In this document: positions 1 through 11,197 of the stretch, one piece after another | How positions within the stretch are numbered: position 1 is the stretch's first letter | Layout: each line of letters opens with the position of its first letter | NCBI GenBank assembly: GCA_025766275.1 | Contig: JAFKAC010000211.1 | Span: 1-64,000 of the forward strand | Direction: 5' to 3' | Origin: Lactarius indigo | Lineage: Eukaryota; Basidiomycota; Agaricomycetes; Russulales; Russulaceae | Length of the DNA: 64,000 bases | Program-made: the position numbers and the translations under genes | The notes under the pieces: generated by a model | The model's input: only the letters and a program-made list of their open reading frames with translations | What the model was told of the DNA's origin: nothing | Databases searched by the model: none

Positions 1-1049
1 CTGCTGTCGCCAAGAAATAGAGTAGTCGGTATGCGCCGATCGCAAATGATATCGCTGTAAGATCAACTTTTTATCATCGATTATTTCCCCTTTGTATGCA
101 GAACGTTCGATGGTACCCCACGTATGAACTGAATGTATGTACACAGTCGACTAGATCACCCAAGCGACTCCTATCCCTGTGCGGCCTCGTGGAGGTGGAG
201 TCGCGCCTGGACAATTATCTGCTTCTAGAAAAACTTCAGCGCTTTTAAGACAGGAAAGTCTTCTGCGCAGAGGTCTCCGTAAGAGTGTGCGAAAACGAAA
301 GATCCAAGTTCCTATAGAGGTAAGGTGTACGCAGCAGGTTCGAGATTGCGCCACCACCGTGCAAGCTGCAGGAAGTGAGGGTAGAATATGGCTAACGCTG
401 AATAAAGGGGGATGTAACCAAATCACTGGGAAACTTGTAAGACGCTACAAGGTAGGAGGACGGTAACCACGCACCAATACACTGTCGGCGTGAGCCCCTA
501 CATGTCAGAGAGTGACCTCCCCATGCGAGTCTTATAACCTGCACATCGTCCTCCCAACCGTTTCCCAGCTAGCTCAATCTCGTACAGCGGAATTCGTAAG
601 ATCGCGTTATCGCTATCATGGCCGATGGGCGCTATGTGGGAGGAAACTACTGCGTGGGTGTGGGAGCTACCAAGGTGCCTTTTACATACGCTTTCATTTC
701 CCGAACGGCACGTAGCCAGTGCGTAACTTACAGTGTCCGAAGTGGAGACCCCTGTGGCGCCCTCGCCTTCCAGAAAAACTTGCTGTCACGGTTCGTCGCG
801 GCTGGGGAGCTGAGTGCGCAGTCACGCGCTGGGGTAGATCTTGTGAACAAGGGGCGTACGCATACTGAACCCGAGTTAGCCCAGTCCGAGTCGTTGTCGG
901 GTGGTGGGTAGCGGCGGCCCACTGGCCCGGGGAACAGTTCACGCGCAACAAGCGTTCGACTGCCATTCGACTACAGGTGACAGGTACTTTTTACATCGTA
1001 CAGTATTTCTATTCCTATGTTCAGTCCGGGTCGCGAGATCATCAAGGGC
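1..1049. other. gene-free stretch at left edge
   Basis: No coding region could be supported on either strand. Open frames here are short, lack a convincing start or splice structure and match no family I recognise. The last part lies just 3' of the BTB-A gene and probably contains its 3' untranslated region. Confidence 0.5.
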
Positions 1050-2122
1050 TCATGATCTTCGCCCATTGGCTTGGCCCCTTGTGGTGTTATTGGCCGTGCC
1101 ATTTGTGTTACCATTGAGTGACCCGTTGCCTTGCCCGTTGCCATTAGTGGAACCGTTGGCATTGGTCCCCGTTCCTACGTCAGCGGTTCAGGACATGTCC
1201 AACGGAGGAAACGCACACTATCGACCTACCTTGGGAAGCAGACGATCCAGAGTTTGTCTGGGCAGTACTCCCAGTCCGAGAAGGATCCCGCGCATTGGCA
1301 GAAGTTCCATTGCCGGTAGACGTCTGGGTGGTGTGCTCGCTTGCCGTACCAGACGGGGTGAGTTCGAAAATATCATCGATGATGGCGTGCAATTCGACGC
1401 CTGCAAGATTGACGGGAGAGCGCGGATTCCCGACCCCCCTGCCGCCGAAAACAGGCGCTCTGGCGACCTCGCGAGCACGCGCGAGCTGCAGAGAGGTCTC
1501 CAAGCCGAGCTCCCGACCTTCTTCGATCGTGATAGGCTCATCACGGACAGTGAGCGCCGTGTATGCAGTTTGAAGGCGATTCCGGTCAACATCATAAGTC
1601 TGATAGAGAACTACTTTTTGAAGAGCCGGAATCTGTAGGCTCTCCAAGCCACGAATTGCTAATTCTTTCACCTCGATAAATTGCCATGTATGTGCGAGTT
1701 TTAGAATGGACGTCCATTCCTCAATGCTCGCATCATAGAGAGAGTATTTGCTGGAAAATTACGTCAAATGACGAGAGTCAATAATAAGGCAAACTCACGG
1801 GTTATAAAACACCCATAGAAACCGTTCGAATTCAATTTTGCTGATATCCTCCAAGACGAGGGGGAGGTTGTCCGTGGACCCTTTTGTCGTCTCACCTGGA
1901 GGCGCTGGGTATGGAAGCCTATCGCGGAACCATGAGGAGTCCCGTGTAAGGAAGTATCTATGCACTCGAAATAGAGTATTTTCGACCTGTTCCCCACTTT
2001 GAATAACCAACAAGGTGTTTGATTATGGGCACACGTACGTTGAACACAGCATCGCCTCCATGAATATAATAATCTTTGTGCCAAGGTATACGTTGACCTG
2101 CGTTAGAAGATGCCGCCGGCAT
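1050..2122 (-). CDS. BTB/POZ domain protein A with Asn-Gly-rich tail
   Basis: Four exons (2122-2039, 1986-1799, 1750-1230, 1174-1050) give 305 residues. The BTB fold starts in exon 1 (HGGDAVFN) and continues with VENTLFRVHRYFLTRDS, then the conserved LWVFYNP at the exon 2/3 junction. A helical region follows (KYSLYDASIEEWTSIL, then ELAIRGLESLQIPALQKVVL). This arrangement is typical of the large BTB families of Agaricomycetes, where BTB domains mediate dimerisation or CUL3 binding; the function of this subfamily is unknown. The last exon encodes a low-complexity tail of repeated NG dipeptides ending NGRRS. The start was chosen because exon 1 runs in phase into the conserved BTB block. BTB-B has the same structure. 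No membrane segment is seen. Confidence 0.85.
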
Positions 2123-4121
2123 GTTACGGGGTTTAAGCAAAGGGGGTAGGGAGGGTAAGAGGTAGAACAACGAATGAGAGAGTACGCTGAAGTGCAGCTC
2201 TGTCGCTTAGATAGTCGTATATATCTGCGCGGAGCATATCACCCCATCCGATATAGAATGCCGCACGCCCAGGTCTCGGGGTTTGCGCAGATTCCGGTGG
2301 TCGGGCTGGGCAGGTCATGCCCCTAGCCACGCGAACGCATCAGGATCGTAGAATCGGTAATGGTATTACGATCTCGTCTGGGGTAATCCACTCTCGTGTT
2401 CGACGTTCGAGCGTGTGCACCGAGAACCATTCGCGGGTCCAATCAATGAGTTTGTGAAGTTTGTGAAGCATTGAGCGCGTGGTTTCGAAGCGCTCGGGTC
2501 TTACGACCCAAGATGGAAGGAGTGGTCCCGTTCGCTCCGCATCCGCAAATTCGGGCGTCGGGCGTGAAGGAGCTACTAAAGATGAGCCGCAGCAGGAGCT
2601 GCGGCACACTTACGACACGGAGACGATGGTAGGCACGTCGCCCAAAAGCGTATACTGGCATGCCCGGAATCCATGGCCGCCCGCTGGCGCACTCTTCTTT
2701 GTGGCGTGCGCCGTCGGTATCAACTGCTTTATTCGTCGTGGAGACGCGGGGCGAGCAAGTCGTCCGTTCATCGGTATCCCCGCACGCTTAACAGCGTTGC
2801 CTCTGCGATCTCGGACCTCGAGGCCATTTTTGAGCGGCGTGTCACCAGAAAAGTCAAAGTAGCTTCCCGGTCCGGGGCCGTAGGTAGGGCGGACGTATCG
2901 ATCGAGTATCCCCACCAACACAGCGCTCGGGGAAGGATGGCTACGCAATCTAGAATGTGTGTGTCAGGTGTCTTCCGCAGCCCATGAGGCTAGCTTCCCG
3001 AGTCGCGCTCCTTTTGCTGCGTGTGCGCTTGGGGCGCTGTCTGCGAGAATTCACGGAAACCCCCCAAAGTTGTAAATTCGAGTTCTAGACGGCATTTGAT
3101 CATTGTTCTCGGGGAAATGAGGCGTCGTACGCCAACCCGCAGAGAAACCGGCGGTTGACTGAACCCTATCGTTGCCCCCATCCCTATATGCGGCAAGAAC
3201 CTTGTTGAACTCTTCGCAGAGAACACAAGGTATAAGCTGTCAATCCGCAGCAAACACGTAGTGAAAGGGTCGGGTGACTCGTATCTGATCCCCAATTGCA
3301 TACCGTAGATTACGCAGTCACATTCTAGATAACCCTCATTCTAGATAATCATACCAGCTTAAGAGAAGGTTTACGCACTCACTTTACGACCTATGAATAG
3401 AAGTTAGGTACAACTACGGCAGGTACACCGGAACCATCAACCTGGCCTAGACAGGGAGTAAGCCTAGAACATATCTTTGTGGAGCTAGGAACGAATTGCA
3501 CGCCGTACGTACAACAAATCGTGTACGAAAAATTGAGGTTGCGTCATAGTAGCAACCCGTAATCATCTAGACTTTCTGATCTACGAGCTATCAGACCTCG
3601 TGCGACCCAGCCCTCAAAGACCATTCCGAATTCTTTAGGCCTATTGATGAGTGGCGTCAAATACGGATCGAGCAAGTGTGCAAACGGTGCACTAGACCCG
3701 GGGATAAGTCGAACAAGGTCGATGCCGTCGAAGTAAAGTAGTAGGGGATTGCCACGGCGCGGAGAGTGGAGACACGCCGCAACGGTACCAACGGGTGAGG
3801 TCCCCCAATTTCACTTTTGTCCTGGTTCGATCTCCGCTTCGAGTCAAGATCTCCGGTCACTCTTCTGTCACACTCCTTCGCAAATAGCGTCCTGTCTGGA
3901 CACTCTTCACCCCCACAACGTCCATTCACCCGTAGGTCTGAGGACACCTCGGTCGTATGCTTGCCAAACAAGCCTAATCTAGCGTTCGACATGATCTAAT
4001 CGAGCTTCCCCCTTTTATGCGGGACATCCCGCAGCTATGCTTCCTTCACAACCAACCCCCTCTCCTAGCCAACGATCGCGTCTTTCGAACATGAAGTCCC
4101 GCCGGCTGGGTTGGTGCGAGT
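2123..4121. other. intergenic stretch with weak open frames
   Basis: About 2 kb between BTB-A and BTB-B. Two overlapping minus-strand open frames (2948-2610 and 2609-2340) look protein-like in composition (for example KLIDWTREWF), but neither has an ATG in a sensible place and I could not join them with good splice sites. They may be a decayed gene or chance frames. Nothing recognisable lies between 3000 and 4100 apart from the probable 3' flank of BTB-B. Confidence 0.35.
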
Positions 4122-5176
4122 TCATTTGTGGCGGCGGCCGTTGACTTGGCCATTGGGCGTTCCATTTACATGGCCGTTGGCTGAGCCATTTTGCGCGTGG
4201 CCATTAGCGACCCCATTGGGAGCGTCGCCCGAACCTACGTCAGCGGATTAGCAAGATGAACTGGAGCATCATGCACGCGCGCCTACCTTGGAGTGGGTTC
4301 GAATTTGTCTGGGTACCAGCCTGAGGTTCGTCGTTGTCACCTGTAGAGGTAGTGCTTCCGGTCGGTTCCGGGAGCGCTGCGCGGTCACCAGAACTCTCAG
4401 CAGGTGTTGGCAATTGGAACAGATCTCTGACGAGCATTTCGAGCTCGGCGTCCGCCAGATTTACTGGAGACTGTAGCTTCTTTCCAAAGGCAGAAGACCG
4501 CGCGATTTCACGGGCACGTGCGAGCTGGAGGGCGGTCTCCAGACCAAGCACTCGACCTTCTTCGATTGTGATAGGTTCGGCGCGGACCGTCAGCGCGGTG
4601 TATGCCACCTGGAGGAGGTTGCGGTCGACCGCATAGCTGTGGTACATGACAATTTTTTGGAGGGGAGGTATTTCGAGCCGTTCCAGCTCGCGCAGCGCGA
4701 GCGTTTTGACCTCGGTGAAATCCCATTGGTGCGAGAGTTTTAAAATGGACGTCCATTCGTCGACATTTGCATCGTAGAGAGAATATTTTCTTGAGTAATG
4801 CATTAGTAGAGGACGAGATCGTGCAAACGAGAAGACATACGGGTTATAGAACACCCATAGGAAGCGCTCGAAATCGACGATGGTCACGTCTTCGAGGATA
4901 AGTGGGTTGTTATCCGAGGACCCTTTGGTGAATTCACCGGGGGGTGGCGGGTGGGGGAGCTTGTCGCGGAAGAATGCCGAGTCGCGTGTAAAGAAGTAGC
5001 GATGCACTCGGAAAAGGTTGTTGTCAACCTGTCGACGAACTATCGTTGACTACCAACACAGTATACAGCATGGAGAGACTCACGCGGAATATGACATCTC
5101 CTCCGTGAATGTAGTATTCGGCATGGCGCACGATGCGTTGGCCGTTTTGGTTGGGAACAGTAGCTGTAGAATTCAT
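4122..5176 (-). CDS. BTB/POZ domain protein B with Asn-Gly-rich tail
   Basis: Four exons (5176-5084, 5028-4841, 4789-4287, 4234-4122) give 298 residues, a close paralogue of BTB-A with the same intron positions. Exon 1 ends in YYIHGGDVIFR. Exon 2 carries VDNNLFRVHRYFFTRDS and ends at LWVFYNP. Exon 3 carries KYSLYDANVDEWTSIL and the conserved ARAREIARS segment. The short last exon encodes a tail of NGH/NGQ repeats ending NGRRHK. Intron 2 is 51 nt, has no in-frame stop and is divisible by three, so its retention would insert 17 residues right after the FYNP motif. The paralogues show that splicing is the ancestral form. Biological role unknown. Confidence 0.88.
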
Positions 5177-5754
5177 AATCGTTAGGGATGGAAAAAGAAG
5201 CGTTACTGGGGTCGTAAGAGTAAAGGAAAGGCGTCAAAGAGATGGGGAATGGATGGGCAAGACGGTACGAGAAAGGTAGAGGTGGGTGTTGGAAGAAGAA
5301 AAAAAAAGTGTTCGTGTTCAACGCGTGAAATTTGTCGCTTATGAGTTGTACGTATGGGTGCGCGCACTGCACATGGCGCGTAAATTGTCGCACCGATGGG
5401 CGCCCGGGTGCGGTTTCGAAGGGCAACAACGAGACTTGGGAGGTAGTCCGTCCACCAGTCAAGCTGAGATCCAGACAACGGGTGATTGACATCACCGGTC
5501 CCTGGAAATATTTACCGGAAGACACACGTGTGCTGGAGCCTTGCAAGTATATTGATGCTTCACTACCCAAAAGTGATGAACGCCACCATGGGACTCGACT
5601 TTTTCGATCTGAGGAATTTCAACCAGTGGTACGATTGGAACCCGTGTTCTTCACGCGTTCCCACGTCGACACGATACTTCGGAATTACTAATTAGGGACA
5701 TCGTCTCGACTTGCGTTCACACACATCATCAATGGTTCACTTCGGTTACATAGG
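5177..5754. other. BTB-B 5' flank with dispersed repeat fragment
   Basis: Upstream region of BTB-B. Around 5385-5435 it contains a short stretch (gggcgcccgggtgcggtttcg) also found, diverged, near 12290-12340 and 9040-9090, marking shared duplicated flanks or an old dispersed repeat. No gene is supported. Confidence 0.4.
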
Positions 5755-6793
5755 CTAATGATGAGAATATGCAATAAGAAAGACAAGAAGGCACAAGGCC
5801 TGGGACAAGATAACGCTTAATCCAAAACGATGGCTACGATTTGTCTGAGAACGGACTTTGCCTTCAGTGATGACCGAAGAACAAGTCGTTCGTGACGCAC
5901 TACTATTCTTGTTGGGGTTCTTCCCTCCCTTCCCCGCGTGATCATCCGTAGTGGTGTTTTGCTTCTGTTGTGGGGGCGTGGTCGACTTGTGGACAGTGCC
6001 AAATCAAACGTCAGCAGCAGCAATCAATGTTAGGTTAAGTTGTTTGTTACCGGAGGAGACCCTGACCCCAGCCCGAACACGTCTTCGATGACTGATCGAA
6101 CCTCCGTTGGGTTGACAAAACCACGGTCATGAGCGCGTGCGAGTTCTCGTGCCTGTGCAAGTTTCAAGCTCGTATCGAGGCCAAGTTTATTACCCTCTTT
6201 GACATCAATGGGCTCCGGGCGGGTTGTCAGTGCGACATAAGAGTCGTGTAGGAGCGAGGGATTGATTTTGAACTCTTGATAGAGTTCAATCTTCTCCACA
6301 TGCGGTATCTCCAGGTTCTCAAGCTCTCTGATACAGAGCTTCTCGACCTGTGCAAAGCCCCATTGCTGAGCTAGCGTCAAAATAAGTTTCCATTTTTGTA
6401 AGGGTGCCTGGTAGATGGAAAACTCCCTTCAAAATAGATGAGGTTGTTGATCAACCGAATAGGGGAATGGGTGATGACGCACGGGTTATAAAAGACCCAC
6501 AGAAGGCCGGCAAAGCCTTCAGTCGTTGCATCTTTTAATACAATGGGGTTGGTCTCCGAGGATCCGGGAGGGTCCCGGCAAGGAATAGGATCGGGGACAA
6601 GCATTGAGTGGAAGTGCCTTGATTCTCGGGTAAGAAAATGTTTATGGATGCGAAACATGCTATCTCCGACCTGGGGACTGGGTACATTTAGCCCTTAAGT
6701 GTGGGCGCAGGGACGACATACCCTGATAGTGATGTCGCCCTCACGGATGAAGTACTCCTGATGTCTCCCCGGTTTTTTTTCGTGAGTAGACAT
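5755..6793 (-). CDS. BTB/POZ domain protein C, C-terminal membrane tail
   Basis: Four exons (6793-6722, 6670-6483, 6426-6051, 5985-5755) give 288 residues. The BTB block is clear: EYFIREGDITIR, then VGDSMFRIHKHFLTRES, LLWVFYNP and EFSIYQAPLQKWKLIL. The last exon replaces the Asn-Gly tail of A/B with a Ser/Thr/Lys-rich linker and a hydrophobic C-terminus (GLSVILSQALCLLVFLIAYS). This suggests a tail-anchored protein with the BTB domain facing the cytosol. The tail exon corresponds to the single-copy form of the cassette multiplied in BTB-D: the same donor context, GTAAC, and a similar intron. Placement in the membrane is inference from composition only. Confidence 0.82.
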
Positions 6794-9413
6794 AATATCG
6801 GAAAAAAATGGTATGGTGTCTTGTCGGGCGTGGCATGCGCGTTTATATAGCAGTGGCGATGCGGAAACTATAAGAAAACATTAGGTTTGGGAGCCTTGTT
6901 CCTGCACCCACGGACTGCGGAGCGAAGAGGGGGACTCTCTTGGACATTGATGTGGACCATGGGGTCATCGCATTGCCCTTCTGGAAGCAGGCTTGCGCCA
7001 GTGACTGCTACACGCACTCCGGTACCAAATTTCCAATTGTTTTTTTGGTCTATCGCAGCTCAAGAAGGCATGGCTACACGAACTGAGGCGCACGCGCATC
7101 GAGGGGTTAGATATTCGCAGATCTCGTTTCATGAACGCGAGGCACCTACATGCCTGGAAGTGAACACCGTCTTGCAGCCAGTTATGGAAAAAGTGGTAGT
7201 TGGTTTTGCCTCGTGTGGGAAGAGATCCGCGGTGGACAGCTATCAGATGAGCCTCGAATGGGGACTACAGATTTAATTCACAGCTTCCGCAGCTATTGGC
7301 ACCCCTAGAAGGACATGGCTTGTATGCGTGACGTGCTATCAGTTCAAGAACCTACCACAGTTCTCGAACAAGTTCCATGCTTACTGAGGACGTACTTAAA
7401 TCATTGGGTTCCCTTGCGGTCGGCGGCGGGCGTTTGTCAGTGGCGACCAACCCCAAGAGAGTACAGAACTTGGGCCAGGGGTTGTTGAGGACACGAGGAA
7501 CACCCCTAGGAGGCCGTGGCACCTCCGCAAAATCTATGATAGGCGCGGGGCTCCAGAAATAGCATATCAATTGATTTTATCCCAGCGTGCAGCCCGCGGA
7601 AGTCCGTGCTGGGCCACCTACCGAATCCGAGGCCAGTGGAAGCAGAATTTGAGAATTTGAGACCTGGGGTGGACTTGCACTCACAGTCAACGTAGTCGGC
7701 GATCCACTCCCTCTGACCCAACTGAGCTCTGTCACATCCAAGTTTCGAGCCACGGACCAAGTGATTATCGATTAACTCCGACATCGCCGGCGACGTTGCT
7801 GGTTGTACGCCTGGTGTAGTGTACACATCCGAGTCCCTTCTTCGGGGTCGCCAACTTTTCCCACTGATCTACCGTCCTCCAGTTGTCGCCCCGCTTAACC
7901 GCGTCGAGACCGCCTTCTGGGCATCAAGTCCTGGATTACCATAAACACGCATGTAAGTTGTTGATATGGCATATGAATGGATGTACTTGGCGACGCTCGT
8001 CCTTATACAGTCATTCAATTCTTCGAGGTACTACGTCTCACTATCTTTGTTCTGCTCCTTCCGTCTTTAACGCGTTTGCAGTAGCTAATGCCGACCTATG
8101 CACAAGATAATCCTGTTCGGATTTTGGCTGGTTTCATATCTGGTATGTGAACCGTAGTCGTCGTTTTCCGTAGACATCGCTCGACTAGACTTCCACCAGG
8201 CGTATCACCGTCATTTTCACCTGTCCTCTCGAGCTGCTACGCATTTGCATGGTGGCATTCCGCACCATTCACGGCTCTGTCTAGCCCCACGTGGCCGTCC
8301 CTCTTGCGCCCGCCTCATTTACTCATCTACTCCAAAGGCGCGACCCTCAACCCGCGCGACACCGATCACCCGACCTTCCACACTCGTCTACACCCCAAAT
8401 TTTACCACGCTTCACAGTCAGCCCTTCCCCCAATTCTAGACCCAGCAACCAGGACCCAAAACAATACCCACCGACGTAAGGCCCGGCAAAATCATCATAC
8501 CCACGGAGAAGAAAAGAAAACACGACAACAGATACCTGGCATGCCAACCAAAAAACAGAAGCCTTCATTCACGCTCGTCGTTCCCTCCGACGGGAACTCT
8601 ATCAAGTAAGTCACAGTTTGTCTATGCTCGGTATGATAACCATCGTTGCTACAGAATCACCTTCACGTGACGCTGGAACGAACAACAAGAGAGGACAAGG
8701 CCTCGCCTCCGACTTCGAAGAGTGCTACAAGGGGCTCACTGGTGCTAGTCGTGTGCTATCTAACTACACACAGTAATGGGAGTCCACTCAATCCTTTGGT
8801 TCTCAGCCATTTAAGAACGAAACGCGCCCTGCACAGTCCGCAAACGTGAGTACTACCAAGAAATATTGATGGTACTTCCTCTGATACGGGACCCTTCAGA
8901 AGAAAGCCGAAAGACGACAGTTGACCAGACGCCCATCGACTTAGTATGAAAGAAAGACTCGAAAGGTTGAATGAGAGTGACTGGACCAAGGACAAACGAG
9001 TGCAATTAACTAGAAACGGCGGACTTTCCACTAGGCGATCGATGAGCGCTATGAGCGCCCTTGTTCGGTTTCGATGGGCAATGACGAGAGGTGAGTCCGT
9101 CTGCCAACAAGGCTGGGGTTGGTGGTGACCGACCCTTCTGAAGAGCCTAAATGATTCACTATACTACCGGTGAATGCTATCACAGGACTCGCTTTTCAAT
9201 TGATGTCAAGCCGGGGAAGTGATCGAATGCCACTATTACTGTACTATTGGAACTCAAGTCCACGCGTTCAAACCAAATATCATAGATAATTATGTGATTC
9301 AGAACCATGGACGCCATCTTGGCTTACGGTTGCAATCAGGACGAAACACAGGACAAAAGCATTATCAGTATCAACAATCGACTTCGCCCGGTACATACAG
9401 TACGTAGCTAACA
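6794..9413. other. BTB-C 5' flank and duplicated spacer
   Basis: Non-coding as far as I can see. It includes blocks repeated upstream of BTB-D and BTB-E. One is the TATA-containing segment and cggactgcgg block (about 6840-6920, compare 11250-11340 and 14335-14415). Another is the gattttatcccagcgtg/ggaagtccg block (about 7570-7605, compare 12010-12040 and 15065-15100). A segment around 8950-9130 recurs at 12170-12350, and 9219-9413 recurs at 12510-12700. A short frame at 8541-8606 beginning MPTKKQKPSF with a following GTAAGT leads only to a stop after four codons and looks like a gene relic. Confidence 0.45.
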
Positions 9414-10415
9414 TCAATAAAAAGAACCAAAAACAAATACGGAAAGAAGCAACGTTGGCAACATAGCAACGAATCCGATGGAAGCGTGACCACTTGTCTG
9501 GGAGCACACTGGCGTTCTGCCTCCAGTGACGCTTGCAGTGACGGTCGAGGAGGCAGTTGCTCGTGACGCGCCCCGAGTTCGTGTTCGCGGGACGGCCTCG
9601 TCCACGCGGCCATCCCTTGTTGGGTTTTGCCTGGCTGTTGGCGTTACCGCTGGCTGCGCAGGTGGAGGCGTCTTGCAGGAGTACCGAATCAGATGTCAGC
9701 AGTAGCAATTGATGTTAAGCCCAGTAACCTGTTACCGGAGAAGATGTAGATCCTTGCAATCCTAAGATATCTGAGACAGTTGCCTGTGACGCACTCCTCT
9801 GGGTTTGTCTCCGAGCTTGCGGGACGACCTCATCCACGTGGACATCGCTTGATGGGTATTGCCTGTCTGTTGTCGTTGGCTGTGGAGGTGGAGGCGCCTT
9901 GCAAGAGTACCGAATCAGATGTCAGCAGTAGCAATTGGTGTTAAGCCCAGTAACCATTACCGGAGTAGATGTAGGTCCTTGCAGCCTGAAGATATCTGAG
10001 GAGTCAGTTGCCCGTGACGCACTCCTCTGAGCTTGTCTCCGAGTTTGCGGGACAACACCGTCCAAGCGGTCATCGCTTGTTGGGTCTTGCCTGTCTGTTA
10101 TTGTTGGCTGCGGAGGTGAAGACGTCTTGCGAGAGTACCAAATCAGATGTCAGCAGTAGTAATTGGTACTAAGCCAAGTAATCCCTTACCCGAGCAGATC
10201 CTGATCCTTGCAACCCGGAGATATCTGAGACAGTTGCTTGCGACACACTCCTCTGAGTTTGCTTCCGAGCTTGCGGGACGTCTTCGTCCATGTGGTCATC
10301 GCTGAATGGATTTTGCCTGTCGGTTGTCGTTGGCTGCGGAGGTGAAGGCACCTTGCGAGAGTGCCAAATCAGATGTTAGCGGTACCAATTGGTATCAAGC
10401 CAAGTAATTCGTTAC
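9414..10415 (-). repeat. tandem exon-intron cassette array in BTB-D
   Basis: Four head-to-tail units: 10415-10190, 10189-9961, 9960-9736 and 9735-9414. The first three are 225-229 bp. Each has one 63-64 nt intron followed by one exon of 162-165 nt; the last exon is 258 nt because it carries the membrane segment. Recognisable repeated landmarks are agtaccgaatcagatgtcag at the intron 3' side and cagatatct near the exon end. Single diverged copies occur at the ends of BTB-C and BTB-E. Confidence 0.9.
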
Positions 10416-11197
10416 TGGAGCAGATGCCGATGCAAGCAACCTGTGACTGAAGATATCTCTGATGACCAACTGAACCTCTGACTCTTGAAGTTGTATTGTC
10501 GCTGGGCCGGATGAACTTGTGGCCCCGTCAGGGCCTAGTGCGCGTACGAGCTCACGCGCGCGGGTAATTTTCAAGCTTGTTGACAGCCCCAGTTTCTTGC
10601 CTTCTTCATGGTCGAGTGGCTCAGCCCGGATGGCGAGTTCCACGTAAGAGCCGCGCAGAAGATTACGATTGAGATTGAAGTCCTGGTAAATTTGTATCTT
10701 CTCCACTGGCGGTATGGTCAATCTTTCGAGCTCCCGGACACAGAGCCTCTCTACTTGGGTGAAGCCCCATTGTTGAGCGAGAGCTAAAATCCTCTTCCAC
10801 TTTTCAAGGTTAGCACTGTAAATGGAGTATTCACTTTGGCACAATGAGCTCGTCAATTGATCAAACACGGAATCCAATATAACGTACGGGTTATAAAAAA
10901 CCCAAAGCAAGTCGGCAAATGCTTCGCTTGTCGCACCCATCAACACAACGGGATTTGATTCGGAGGATCCCGGAGGATCCCGACAACGTCGACTTGGGAC
11001 AGTGGCCGACCGGAAATGGTTTGATTCTCTGGATAGAAAGAAACTGTGTATGCAGAAGACACTGTCTTCGACCTGAGGACTAGGTATACTTAGCTCTTAA
11101 GTGAGAGTGAAGAGTTGCGTACCCTGATAATGATATCCCCATCGGGGAAAAAGTATTCCTCGTGTCTCACAGCTGGTCTGTAATCGGGGTTATACAT
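9414..11197 (-). CDS. BTB/POZ domain protein D with multiplied tail exons
   Basis: Seven exons (11197-11123, 11072-10888, 10833-10416, 10351-10190, 10125-9961, 9897-9736, 9671-9414) give 474 residues. Residues 1-226 are the BTB region (EEYFFPDGDIIIR, VEDSVFCIH, LLWVFYNP, EYSIYSANLEKW). The tail is built from four homologous exons of 54, 55, 54 and 85 codons. Each starts with a Pro-rich PPPQP-type motif, has a D/E patch and an R(R/K)QxQRSxSxAT stretch. The last unit ends in a hydrophobic C-terminus (GFVAMLPTLLLSVFVFGSF), suggesting a tail anchor. All tail introns are 63-64 nt, phase 0, start GTAA and end AAG, so units can be gained or lost without shifting frame. Intron 2 (54 nt) is also readable through. 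Function unknown. Confidence 0.82.

Noticed and set aside
7665..7760. tRNA-like segment on the minus strand (gagctcagttgg followed by a possible arm)
   Set aside because: The D-stem is imperfect, no proper anticodon stem or T-loop (TTCnAnn) follows, and no intron model fixes it.
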